Assembly (NCBI RefSeq): GCF_012928505.1
Contig: NZ_JABBJN010000007.1
Coordinates: forward strand, 62,001 to 126,000
DNA from: Achromobacter sp. Bel
GTDB lineage: Bacteria; Pseudomonadota; Gammaproteobacteria; Burkholderiales; Burkholderiaceae_B
Direction: 5' to 3'
DNA: 64,000 nucleotides
The notes beneath the pieces are model-generated. The model had not been told where the DNA came from. It saw nothing but the letters and a program-made list of their open reading frames with translations, and did not search any database. Each line of letters starts with the position of its first letter. Position 1 is the first letter of the stretch. The translations under genes were made by a program, and so were the position numbers. Below are positions 29,816 through 38,408 of the stretch, piece by piece.

Positions 29816-29834
29816 TAGAATTGGAACCATTCTC
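29816..29834. promoter_or_regulatory. Possible Fur box between the ferritin-like gene and the PepSY gene
   Basis: TAGAATTGGAACCATTCTC matches the Fur consensus at 12 of 19 positions, a moderate match. It lies upstream of the PepSY/DUF3325 unit, which belongs to iron-regulated families, and in the divergent region that also serves the ferritin-like gene and katE. Confidence 0.4.
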
Positions 29835-29890
29835 AATAAAACCAACATCCGCCCGGCTCGCGGCGGCAACAACGAAAAAAGAGGCTTGTT

Positions 29891-31525
29891 CTGAAATCCG
29901 GTTTCCGCCTATCCATGGCCTGGTTGCACACCTGGGTCGGCCTGTGGTTTTCCTGGCTGCTGTTCGCCGTGTTCCTGACCGGATCGCTCGCCGTGTTTTC
30001 CGAGCCCATCACCCACTGGATGACACCCGAGCACCACGCGGCCGAAGCCCTGGCCGCGCAGCAGGAAAGCCCGTCCGTGGACCGCGCCCGCCGTCTGGAT
30101 CTGGCGATCGACTACATGTCGAAAAAGCACCCTGGCGCTGAAATGTGGGAAATCTGGCCGGTCAACCGCTCGCACGAGAACAGCCTGTCCGTCTACTGGT
30201 TCGATCAGAACGGCCAATACGCCGATGCCGAGCTTGACCCCGTCACCGGCGCCGAGATAGACGACCACCACGACGAAGAAGGCCGCGCCACGATGGGCGG
30301 CACGCACTTCGTGAACTTCCACTACATGCTGCACGAAAGCCGCTATGGCCTGTGGATCGTGGCGTTCGCCACCATGGCGATGCTGGTCGCGCTGATTTCG
30401 GGCGTGGTCACGCACAAGCGCATTTTCAAGGACTTCTTTACGTTCCGCGCGAAGAAGGGGCAGCGCTCGTGGCTGGACGCGCACAACGCCGTCGCCGTGC
30501 TGACCCTGCCCTTTCAGTTCATGATCGCCTATACCGGCATCACGATCTCCAGCGCCGACCTGATGCCGGCGCCGGTTGTCGCTCACTACGGCGCGGGGAT
30601 GGAAGGCACCCGCCTGTACCTGGCCGAAATGCAGGGCGAAATCAAACCCCTGCGCACTGGCGCGCCGCTTGCCAGCCCTAAGCTGGAACCCATCGTGGCC
30701 CAGGCCGAGGCGCTGATCGGCCAGACGGCGCGCGCCATCGTCATCAACAACCCCGAAGACAGCTCCATGCGGATCGGCGTCTACGGCTGGAACGAAGACC
30801 GCGACACCTTCCACAACATCAGCGCCACGACCGGCATGGCCGAATTTTCCGGCGCCACAGGCGAACTGCTGCGCACGCGGCCAGCGGGCGGGGTCAACGG
30901 CGGCACGCCGGCGCTGGTCCGCCAAGTGATGAGCGACCTGCACATGGGGCGCTTCGGCGGCCTGGCCATCCACTGGCTGTATTTCATCTGCGGCCTGGCG
31001 GGCGCCGCCATGATGGGCACCGGCGCCGTGCTGTTCATGGTGAAACGGCGCGCCAAGCTGGGCAATGAATTCGGCGCCGCCACGGCGCGCATGTACCGGC
31101 TGTTCGAAGGCCTGAACGTGGCCGCGCTGGCCGGCCTGGCGGTGGCCTGCGCCGCTTACTTCTGGGCCAACCGCCTGCTGCCCGTCGCGCTGGAGAACCG
31201 GGTGCTGTGGGAACTGCGCTGCTTCTTCGGCGCTTGGGCGCTGATGCTGGCGCTGGCCTGGCTGTGCCGCCCGCGCCGGGCATGGATCATGCAACTGGGC
31301 TTGCTGTCCGCGCTGTGCCTGTTGCTGCCGCTGATGTCGTTCGCGGCGTTGGGCGATCACCTGTACGCGCAGATCGCGCGCGGCGACTGGGAAAGCGCCG
31401 GGGTTGAACTGACCGCCGTCGCCTTTGGCGTACTATCCGCCTGGGCGGCCATCCGTTTGTGGAAGAAGCCCCTGTCCGCGCCCGCCCAGCGCACCCCCCG
31501 CGCGAACCAAGAGGCTGCGGCATGA
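29891..31525 (+). CDS. PepSY-associated iron-regulated membrane protein, probable CTG start
   Basis: This inner-membrane protein of the PepSY-TM family is often encoded with siderophore uptake genes and proposed to help reduce or release iron. It has about four or five membrane segments (LWFSWLLFAVFLTGSLAVF near the N-terminus, IVAFATMAMLVALISGV, LYFICGLAGAAMMGTGAV, and a C-terminal group) and PepSY regions between them. The first ATG is at 29915, but the frame is open upstream and reads LKSGFRLS-MAWLHTW, the family's usual N-terminus. AAGAGG lies 6 bases before the CTG at 29891 and 30 bases before the ATG. I therefore place the start at CTG 29891 (544 residues), with ATG 29915 (536 residues) as the alternative. 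Confidence 0.82.
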   Translation: MKSGFRLSMAWLHTWVGLWFSWLLFAVFLTGSLAVFSEPITHWMTPEHHAAEALAAQQESPSVDRARRLDLAIDYMSKKHPGAEMWEIWPVNRSHENSLSVYWFDQNGQYADAELDPVTGAEIDDHHDEEGRATMGGTHFVNFHYMLHESRYGLWIVAFATMAMLVALISGVVTHKRIFKDFFTFRAKKGQRSWLDAHNAVAVLTLPFQFMIAYTGITISSADLMPAPVVAHYGAGMEGTRLYLAEMQGEIKPLRTGAPLASPKLEPIVAQAEALIGQTARAIVINNPEDSSMRIGVYGWNEDRDTFHNISATTGMAEFSGATGELLRTRPAGGVNGGTPALVRQVMSDLHMGRFGGLAIHWLYFICGLAGAAMMGTGAVLFMVKRRAKLGNEFGAATARMYRLFEGLNVAALAGLAVACAAYFWANRLLPVALENRVLWELRCFFGAWALMLALAWLCRPRRAWIMQLGLLSALCLLLPLMSFAALGDHLYAQIARGDWESAGVELTAVAFGVLSAWAAIRLWKKPLSAPAQRTPRANQEAAA

Positions 31526-31872
31526 ACATGAACGACGTCTTCGCCATTGTGATGGCTTTGCTGCTGACCTACTCCGGCATGGCCTGCCTGAGCCTGGCCA
31601 TGCCGCGCCATTACGATCAGGTCTGGGGCCGCGATCCGTCGGCCGGCCACACGCGCGTGCTGCGCGGTGCCGGCGTGCTGCTGCTGGCGCTGGCCCTGCT
31701 GCCTTGCGTGGGCCTGTGGGGCAACACCGTGGGCGTGGTCGCCTGGCTGGGCTGGCTGTCCGCCGGCGCGCTGCTGTGGGTCGGCATGCTGTCCTGGGCC
31801 CCGCGCCCCGCGGCCAGAACCGCCGCGCTGGCGGTGGCGATTTCACTGGCCGGCATCGGCATCGGTTTCTGA
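31522..31872 (+). CDS. DUF3325-type small membrane protein
   Basis: The 116-residue protein has about four hydrophobic helices (VFAIVMALLLTYSGMACLSL, RGAGVLLLALALLPCVGL, VVAWLGWLSAGALLWVGML, ALAVAISLAGIGIGF). It follows the PepSY gene with a four-base overlap (ATGA) and an AAGAGG site, so the two are translationally coupled. The pairing matches DUF3325 proteins found in iron-uptake operons. Its molecular role is unknown. Confidence 0.75.
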   Translation: MNMNDVFAIVMALLLTYSGMACLSLAMPRHYDQVWGRDPSAGHTRVLRGAGVLLLALALLPCVGLWGNTVGVVAWLGWLSAGALLWVGMLSWAPRPAARTAALAVAISLAGIGIGF

Positions 31873-31915
31873 CGCCCGCCGCGCATTGCGCATTCCACGG
31901 GCCATCCCCCGCCGA

Positions 31916-31929
31916 TTGACCCGTATCAA
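31916..31929. promoter_or_regulatory. FNR/Anr site upstream of nrdD
   Basis: TTGACCCGTATCAA matches TTGAT-N4-ATCAA at 9 of 10 defined positions. It lies about 90 bases upstream of the nrdD start, as expected for oxygen-controlled expression of a class III ribonucleotide reductase. Confidence 0.72.
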
Positions 31930-31965
31930 ACCAGGCTGATATCGCGTGCGTCTTGCGCACCGGTA

Positions 31966-31981
31966 ACACCATATGTGGTGG
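31966..31981. promoter_or_regulatory. NrdR box 1
   Basis: ACACCATATGTGGTGG fits the 16-bp NrdR palindrome (ACAC-AT-rich centre-GTGT type). It is paired with a second box whose start lies 31 bases downstream, about three helical turns, the standard tandem arrangement for the NrdR repressor of ribonucleotide reductase genes. Confidence 0.8.
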
Positions 31982-31996
31982 TAGAGTTTTCACACC

Positions 31997-32012
31997 CCAC
32001 TACATATGGTGT
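31997..32012. promoter_or_regulatory. NrdR box 2
   Basis: CCACTACATATGGTGT is the second half of the NrdR pair. It overlaps an in-frame ATG at 32006, which argues that this ATG is part of the operator and that translation starts at the next ATG (32018). Confidence 0.8.
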
Positions 32013-32017
32013 CAATA

Positions 32018-34012
32018 ATGCCTATCCAACACATCCTCAAGCGCGACGGCCGCGTCGCGGCCTTTGACCGCGACAAGATCGCGCACGCCATGGCGGCGGC
32101 CGGAACCAGCACCGGAGAGTTGGACCTGGCGGGGGCGCAGGCCCTGACTGACACTGTCATCGCCGCCCTGGCTGACCAGCCCTGCCCCGGCGTCGAAACC
32201 ATCCAGAACCGGGTCGAAGAGGCCCTGGTCCAGGCGGGCCACTGGCGCACCGCCCGCGCCTACATCGTGCACCGCGAACAACACGCCCGGCTGCGCGCGC
32301 TGCGCCACACCCTGGTCGACGTGGAAAGCGCCATGGAGGAATACCTGGACCAGCGCGACTGGCGCGTCAACGCCAACGCCAACCAGGGCTACAGCCTGGG
32401 CGGCCTGATCCTGAACGTCGCAGGCAAAGTCACCGCCAACTATTGGCTGTCCAACGTCTTCACCCCCGAAGCGGGTCAGGCGCACCGCAACGGCGACATC
32501 CACATCCACGACCTGGACATGCTCAGCGGCTATTGCGCCGGCTGGTCGCTGCGCCAACTGTTGACCGAAGGCTTCAACGGCATCCCGGGCAAAGTGGAAT
32601 CCACGCCGCCCAGGCACATGTCGGCCGCCATCGGCCAGATCGTCAACTTCCTGGGCACGCTACAGAACGAATGGGCGGGCGCGCAGGCCTTCAGTTCCTT
32701 TGACACCTACATGGCGCCCTTCATCCGCCGCGATGCGATGACGTACGCCGAGGTGAAGCAGTCGATGCAGGAACTGATCTTCAACCTGAACGTGCCCAGC
32801 CGGTGGGGCACGCAGACGCCGTTCACCAACCTGACGTTCGACTGGACCTGCCCGGCCGACCTGAAGGAACAGGTGCCTTACGTGGGTGGCCAGGAAATGC
32901 CGTTCCACTATGGCGACCTGCAAGCCGAAATGGACATGATCAACCGCGCCTACATCGAAGTGATGATGGCTGGCGACGCCAAGGGGCGCGTGTTCACCTT
33001 CCCGATCCCCACCTACAACATCACCCCCGACTTCGACTGGAACCACCCCAACGCCGACCGCCTGTTCGAGATGACGGCACGATACGGGCTGCCCTACTTC
33101 CAGAATTTCCTGAATTCAGACCTGGAACCCCACATGGTGCGGTCCATGTGCTGCCGCCTGCAACTGGACCTGCGCGAACTGCTCAAGCGCGGCAACGGCC
33201 TGTTCGGATCGGCGGAGCAGACGGGGTCGGTGGGCGTGGTGACGGTGAACTGCGCGCGCCTGGGCTACACCTGCCAGGGCGACGAGGCGAAGCTGATGGC
33301 GCGCCTGGACACGCTGCTGGGCCTGGGACGCGACGTGCTGGAGACCAAGCGCAAGGTGGTGCAGCGCTATATCGACCAGGGCCTGTACCCCTACACCCGG
33401 CGCTACCTGGGCACCTTGCGCAACCACTTCAGCACGCTGGGCGTGAACGGCATCAACGAGATGATCCGCAACTTCACGAATGATGCGGAGGACGTCACCA
33501 CCGCCGCGGGCCACGCGCTGGCCGTGCGTCTGCTGGACCGCGTACGCGACCGCATGACGGAATTCCAGGAGCAGACCGGCCACCTCTACAACCTGGAGGC
33601 CACGCCGGCCGAAGGCACGACCTACCGCTTCGCCCGCGAAGACAGAAAGCGCTATCCCGGCATTCTGCAAGCCGGCACCGACGCCCAGCCTTACTACACC
33701 AATTCCAGCCAGTTGCCCGTGGGCCACACTGACGACCCGTTCCACGCACTGCAACTTCAGGAGACGCTGCAGAGCAAATACACCGGCGGCACCGTGCTGC
33801 ACCTGTACATGAACGAAGCGGTGTCGTCCGCCGAAGCGTGCAAGCAGCTGGTACGCCGCGCCCTGTCGAATTTCCGGCTGCCCTACATCACGGTCACGCC
33901 CACGTTTTCCATCTGCCCCAACCACGGGTATCTGGCCGGGCATCACGAGTTCTGCCCGAAATGCGATGCCGAACTGTTGGCCAAGCAATCCGCGTGCTGC
34001 GCACCCGCCTAG
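32018..34012 (+). CDS. nrdD: Anaerobic ribonucleoside-triphosphate reductase NrdD, large catalytic part without the glycyl-radical motif
   Basis: This is the class III ribonucleotide reductase barrel, which reduces ribonucleotides to deoxyribonucleotides without oxygen. The 664-residue protein has an N-terminal ATP-cone (RDGRVAAFDRDKIAHAMAAAG, residues 6-90) and the catalytic barrel with VNCARLGYTCQGD, NLTFDWTCPAD and VTPTFSICPNHGYLAGHHEF. The terminal zinc-site region carries Cys-x2-His and Cys-x2-Cys. The protein ends with CCAPA and contains no RVxGY motif, so the essential radical glycine is missing from this chain. It appears in the small frame that follows. The start ATG at 32018 is preferred because an upstream ATG lies inside the NrdR box. 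FNR and NrdR sites control the promoter. Confidence 0.93.
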   Translation: MPIQHILKRDGRVAAFDRDKIAHAMAAAGTSTGELDLAGAQALTDTVIAALADQPCPGVETIQNRVEEALVQAGHWRTARAYIVHREQHARLRALRHTLVDVESAMEEYLDQRDWRVNANANQGYSLGGLILNVAGKVTANYWLSNVFTPEAGQAHRNGDIHIHDLDMLSGYCAGWSLRQLLTEGFNGIPGKVESTPPRHMSAAIGQIVNFLGTLQNEWAGAQAFSSFDTYMAPFIRRDAMTYAEVKQSMQELIFNLNVPSRWGTQTPFTNLTFDWTCPADLKEQVPYVGGQEMPFHYGDLQAEMDMINRAYIEVMMAGDAKGRVFTFPIPTYNITPDFDWNHPNADRLFEMTARYGLPYFQNFLNSDLEPHMVRSMCCRLQLDLRELLKRGNGLFGSAEQTGSVGVVTVNCARLGYTCQGDEAKLMARLDTLLGLGRDVLETKRKVVQRYIDQGLYPYTRRYLGTLRNHFSTLGVNGINEMIRNFTNDAEDVTTAAGHALAVRLLDRVRDRMTEFQEQTGHLYNLEATPAEGTTYRFAREDRKRYPGILQAGTDAQPYYTNSSQLPVGHTDDPFHALQLQETLQSKYTGGTVLHLYMNEAVSSAEACKQLVRRALSNFRLPYITVTPTFSICPNHGYLAGHHEFCPKCDAELLAKQSACCAPA

Positions 34013-34025
34013 CGCGCGACACCCC

Positions 34026-34043
34026 GCCGGGCGCAAGCCCGGC
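34026..34043 (+). other. Hairpin with GCAA tetraloop between nrdD and the glycyl-radical gene
   Basis: GCCGGGC, loop GCAA, GCCCGGC form a perfect 7-bp GC-only stem closed by a GNRA tetraloop. It sits in the 52-base spacer after the nrdD stop and just before the AAGGAG site of the next gene. No T-run follows, so it is unlikely to be a strong terminator. It may mark mRNA processing or tune the ratio of the two proteins. Confidence 0.6.
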
Positions 34044-34064
34044 ATTCACCCCAAGGAGTCCTCG

Positions 34065-34250
34065 ATGCAAACCTTGACCGTCCCCGCCCCCACCGCCGCG
34101 GCCCCCGTCCTGCAACTGGACGACAGCCAACGCGTGCGCTGCGAAGTCTGGACCCGAGTAATGGGCTACCACCGTCCCGTCTCTTCCTTCAACACCGGCA
34201 AACAAGGCGAATTCAATGAACGCCGCTTCTTCGTCGAGCAACGCGCCTGA
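34065..34250 (+). CDS. Stand-alone glycyl-radical domain of class III ribonucleotide reductase (61 residues)
   Basis: The protein is only 61 residues long. Its core from Cys26 to Phe56 (CEVWTRVMGYHRP, then SSFNTGKQGEF) is the C-terminal glycyl-radical segment that normally ends NrdD, with Gly34 in RVMGY as the radical residue. The preceding 664-residue NrdD lacks this motif, so the two chains together make one complete enzyme. It lies in a different frame from nrdD, has its own ATG with AAGGAG 8 bases upstream, and its end overlaps nrdG by 35 bases. These features argue for a real split gene and not a sequencing frameshift. It parallels GrcA (YfiD), the spare glycyl-radical domain for pyruvate formate-lyase. 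NrdG is the expected activator. Confidence 0.8.
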   Translation: MQTLTVPAPTAAAPVLQLDDSQRVRCEVWTRVMGYHRPVSSFNTGKQGEFNERRFFVEQRA

Positions 34251-35010
34251 AGGCGCGCCTCAACACGCTGAACCCGGTACGCGCAGGCTGGCCGCAAGGC
34301 CGGCCTACGCGGCGCCGCCCCAACCCGTCGCCCAGCCGCTGCCGCGGCATTCGCCCGCGATCGGCGGCCTGGTGCCCTTCTCGACAGTGGATTGGCCGGG
34401 TCAACTGGCCGCCGTCGTCTTCATCTCGGGCTGCCCCTGGCGTTGCCACTATTGCCACAACACCGAACTGCAAACCCGCGCCGCCCGATACGACTGGCGG
34501 GAAACGCGGGCCTTCCTGGAAACCCGCACCGGCCTGCTGGATGCCGTGGTGTTCTCGGGCGGAGAGCCCCTGAGCGAACCCCGGCTGCCGTCCCTGATCC
34601 GCGACGTGCGGCGCATGGGATACCGCGTGGGCCTGCACACGGCGGGCATCTATCCGCTGCGCCTGGCCGACGTGCTGCGCCATCTGGATTGGGTGGGGCT
34701 GGACATCAAAGCCGACGCGCAGGGCTACGACGACATCACCGGCCGTCGCGACTCCCAGCGCCCCGCGCTGGCCTGCCTGACGCAGTTGCTGTCGGCCGGC
34801 ACGGATTTCGAATGCCGCATCACCTGGCACCCCGACTGGCTGGATGAAACACGGCTGTTGACCCTGGCCCGCGAAATGGCCCGCCGCGGCGTGCGACGCT
34901 TCGCCGTCCAAGGCGCGCGCAGTTCACCCGGTGCGCCGCCCGGCCGCGCGTTGAGCGCGCAGGCGCAGTCCCTGCTGACGCAGTGGTTTAGCGAATTCAC
35001 CTACCGCTGA
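34216..35010 (+). CDS. nrdG: Anaerobic ribonucleotide reductase activating enzyme NrdG (radical SAM)
   Basis: This radical S-adenosylmethionine activase is expected to generate the glycyl radical on the NrdD system. It has 264 residues with the [4Fe-4S] motif Cys-x3-Cys-x2-Cys in SGCPWRCHYCHNTE (about residues 73-86) and the SAM-binding FSGGEPL. The first 45 residues are a Pro/Ala-rich extension. The start ATG at 34216 lies inside the end of the glycyl-radical gene, preceded by AAGG, so translation is probably coupled. The last ten bases overlap the convergent MocR regulator gene. Confidence 0.9.
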   Translation: MNAASSSSNAPEGAPQHAEPGTRRLAARPAYAAPPQPVAQPLPRHSPAIGGLVPFSTVDWPGQLAAVVFISGCPWRCHYCHNTELQTRAARYDWRETRAFLETRTGLLDAVVFSGGEPLSEPRLPSLIRDVRRMGYRVGLHTAGIYPLRLADVLRHLDWVGLDIKADAQGYDDITGRRDSQRPALACLTQLLSAGTDFECRITWHPDWLDETRLLTLAREMARRGVRRFAVQGARSSPGAPPGRALSAQAQSLLTQWFSEFTYR

Positions 35011-36419
35011 GCCAACGCCGCCGCCAGCGTCGGAAGAAACCGCGGCGAGCCGATCGCCCCGACATTGCACCGAGACCACGGTGACGTGGCGGTCGGGTCC
35101 ACGCTGAATACGCGGCCCGGCGCCATGATGACTTTTTCGGGCATCAGGTCCGCGGCCAGCGTCAGCGAATCGGACACACCGGGAAAGGCCGACCACAAGT
35201 AGAGCGAACTCGTGGGCCGCGCGAAGACCTCCGCCCCCAGTGAATCCAGTACTTGCAGGGCGTGGCCGGTGGCGGCCTCCAGGCGTTGCCGCAGCCGGAC
35301 CAGATGCCGCTCGTAGTGCCCGTCGCGCAACATCACGTCCACCATGCGTTCGCAGTATTCGGAACTGCTGACGTGCACCAGGGCTTTCAGGTCGGCCAGG
35401 TCGCTGGCCAGCGCCGCATTGCAGGCAATGAAGCCCACCCGCAGCGCAGCCGAAAACGATTTCGAGAAACTGCCGATATAGATGGTGCGCTCCAACTGGT
35501 CCAGCGCCGACAGCCGGACGGCGGACGTGGGCTTGAAGTCGGCCAGCGAATCGTTTTCGACGACCATCAGGTTGTAGCGTTCGGACAGCTGCAGGACCTT
35601 ATAGGCTTTAGCCGGCGAAATATCGGAACCGGTGGGGTTGTGCGCCAGCGACTGCGTGAAGAACAGCCGCGGTTTTTCGCGTTGCAGCAAGGCTTCCAGC
35701 GCGGCCACGTCGGGGCCGTCGGACAGACGCGGCACGCCCAGCATGCGCACGCCCGCCAGCTTCAGCTTGCCGAACAAGGGGTAGTACCCGGGATTGTCGA
35801 CCAGCACGGTCGCCCCCGGCGGCACGAAATAGCGGATCACAAGATCCATGGCCTCGTTGGCGCCCTGCGTCAGCACCAGCTGCGGCGGCGCCACATTCAC
35901 GCCCACGTCGCCCAGTTTGCGCACCAGGCTCTCGCGCAGCGGCGCGTAGCCGAAGCGGCTGCCATAGCGGAACAAGGCGCCCAGGCCCGTGCGCACCACT
36001 TTCTGGTGATAGCGGTCCATGCGCATGTCGGCCAGCCATTCCACGGGCGGGAAACCGTCGCCGGCCTGCACCGCGTCGGGCTGCGTCTTGAGCTGTTCGC
36101 GCATCAGCCAGACGATGTCCATGGCCCGGCTCAGCTGCCCTGATTCCTCGTCGGCCGCCTTGCGCGCGAAGTGGCCGTCCAGCACATAGAAGCCCGCTCC
36201 CCGGCGCGGTTCCACCAGCCCCTGGGCCACCAGCATTTCAAAGGCCACGACCACGGTGTTCTTGGCATAGCGGTGCAGTTGCGAGAGTTCCCGCAGGGAC
36301 GGCAGCTTGTCGCCCGGCCGGTACACGCCGTCGGCGATCTGCTGACCGATCAGCTTGGCCAGGCTTTCGGCGATGGGTGCGGCGCGCGGCCGCCGGCCCG
36401 GTTTTGTTGTGTCTTCCAT
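35001..36419 (-). CDS. MocR-type regulator (GntR helix-turn-helix plus aminotransferase-like domain)
   Basis: The 472-residue protein fuses an N-terminal GntR winged helix-turn-helix ([44 protein letters not shown]) to a fold-type I aminotransferase-like domain (about residues 115-470). The PLP lysine is in [16 protein letters not shown], and the cofactor Asn/Asp/Tyr positions appear in SLAHNPTG and VENDSLADF. Such proteins act as PLP-dependent regulators, not enzymes. It is divergent from the HMG-CoA reductase gene across three copies of a GGTACAGTTT-type repeat and probably controls it. The effector is unknown. Confidence 0.9.
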   Translation of the reverse strand: MEDTTKPGRRPRAAPIAESLAKLIGQQIADGVYRPGDKLPSLRELSQLHRYAKNTVVVAFEMLVAQGLVEPRRGAGFYVLDGHFARKAADEESGQLSRAMDIVWLMREQLKTQPDAVQAGDGFPPVEWLADMRMDRYHQKVVRTGLGALFRYGSRFGYAPLRESLVRKLGDVGVNVAPPQLVLTQGANEAMDLVIRYFVPPGATVLVDNPGYYPLFGKLKLAGVRMLGVPRLSDGPDVAALEALLQREKPRLFFTQSLAHNPTGSDISPAKAYKVLQLSERYNLMVVENDSLADFKPTSAVRLSALDQLERTIYIGSFSKSFSAALRVGFIACNAALASDLADLKALVHVSSSEYCERMVDVMLRDGHYERHLVRLRQRLEAATGHALQVLDSLGAEVFARPTSSLYLWSAFPGVSDSLTLAADLMPEKVIMAPGRVFSVDPTATSPWSRCNVGAIGSPRFLPTLAAALAQR

Positions 36420-36465
36420 GCGTCGTCTTCCGCGTGAATCCTGGCCAGAATTGGTGCAGTGCGAT

Positions 36466-36510
36466 GGTACTGTTTGCCCAAACTGTACCTCTCAATAGCG
36501 GTACAGTTTA
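36466..36510. promoter_or_regulatory. Three-copy operator for the MocR regulator
   Basis: GGTACTGTTTG (36466-36476) and CAAACTGTACC (36479-36489) form an inverted pair around CC. A third direct copy, GGTACAGTTTA, lies at 36500-36510. Two or more half-sites in direct and inverted orientation are typical of MocR/GabR operators. The block lies in the 134-base gap between the regulator and the HMG-CoA reductase gene and would overlap the promoters of both. Confidence 0.7.
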
Positions 36511-36553
36511 CCTAGAATCAGGCCACTTAATTCTTATACGGAGACCTGCCATC

Positions 36554-37840
<1,287 letters not shown>

Positions 37841-37871
37841 GCCCGGCCGGCCCAGGCCATACAAGAACAGA

Positions 37872-37899
37872 GGCGGCGCGCGGCAATGCCGGCGCCGCC
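37872..37899 (+). other. Long GC-rich hairpin between mvaA and the transport genes
   Basis: GGCGGCGCGCGGC, loop AAT, GCCGGCGCCGCC pair as a 12-bp stem with one bulged G. It lies in the 79-base gap after mvaA and just before the GAGAGAGA ribosome-binding region of the next gene. There is no T-run. It may be an mRNA processing or 3'-end stabilising element separating enzyme and transporter expression. Confidence 0.5.
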
Positions 37900-37919
37900 C
37901 GGACACAACGGAGAGAGAC

Positions 37920-38408
37920 ATGGAAGCAAAATCCCCGGCGCCGCCCTGGCGCCTGGCCGAGGTATGGAGCGACACCGTGGACCTGCGCCAACTGGCGTGG
38001 GCCATCGGCATCGGCATCACGATCAGCGTGGCCGGCTTCTACGCCGCCAGCCGCTGGCTGCGCGGCATGGTCGCGTCTCCCGAGCTGGCGCACGCCTACG
38101 CCATGCTGGCCGGGCTGGCCGGCTGCGTGATCGCGGGCGTGATCTGCGCGCGCCTGTTCCCGCCCAAACGCGAAGTCATTGAACACACCTCCACGCATGA
38201 CCCCGCCTGGCGCGCCGAAGTGCTGGCCGAACTGGCCGAGCAGCCCGGCGGCCTGGGCACGTTGGCCGACCTGCCCGAGGCGGTCGTGCGCGAACTGAAG
38301 GAACTGGACCTGTACGACCTGTTCACCGAACCGCCCGCCGCCGCGCCCGCCGCTGCGCCGGCGTCGTCCCCCCGCGCCCAAGGCGCATCCAAGGAGGCCC
38401 TGGCATGA
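37920..38408 (+). CDS. Small membrane protein with two helices, possible TctB-position partner
   Basis: The 162-residue protein has two hydrophobic segments (about residues 24-45, LAWAIGIGITISVAGFYAAS, and 60-80, YAMLAGLAGCVIAGVICARL). A cytoplasmic-looking acidic tail follows, rich in Glu/Leu and then Pro/Ala. The stop overlaps the permease start by four bases. It occupies the place of TctB in a tripartite tricarboxylate-type transporter but has two helices instead of the usual four, so I do not call it TctB. GAGAGAGA precedes the ATG. Confidence 0.65.
   Translation: MEAKSPAPPWRLAEVWSDTVDLRQLAWAIGIGITISVAGFYAASRWLRGMVASPELAHAYAMLAGLAGCVIAGVICARLFPPKREVIEHTSTHDPAWRAEVLAELAEQPGGLGTLADLPEAVVRELKELDLYDLFTEPPAAAPAAAPASSPRAQGASKEALA

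Noticed and set aside
31966-32012. Inverted AT-centred repeats before nrdD as a rho-independent terminator of the upstream DUF3325 gene
   Set aside because: Each box matches the NrdR consensus and the pair has NrdR spacing; there is no T-run.
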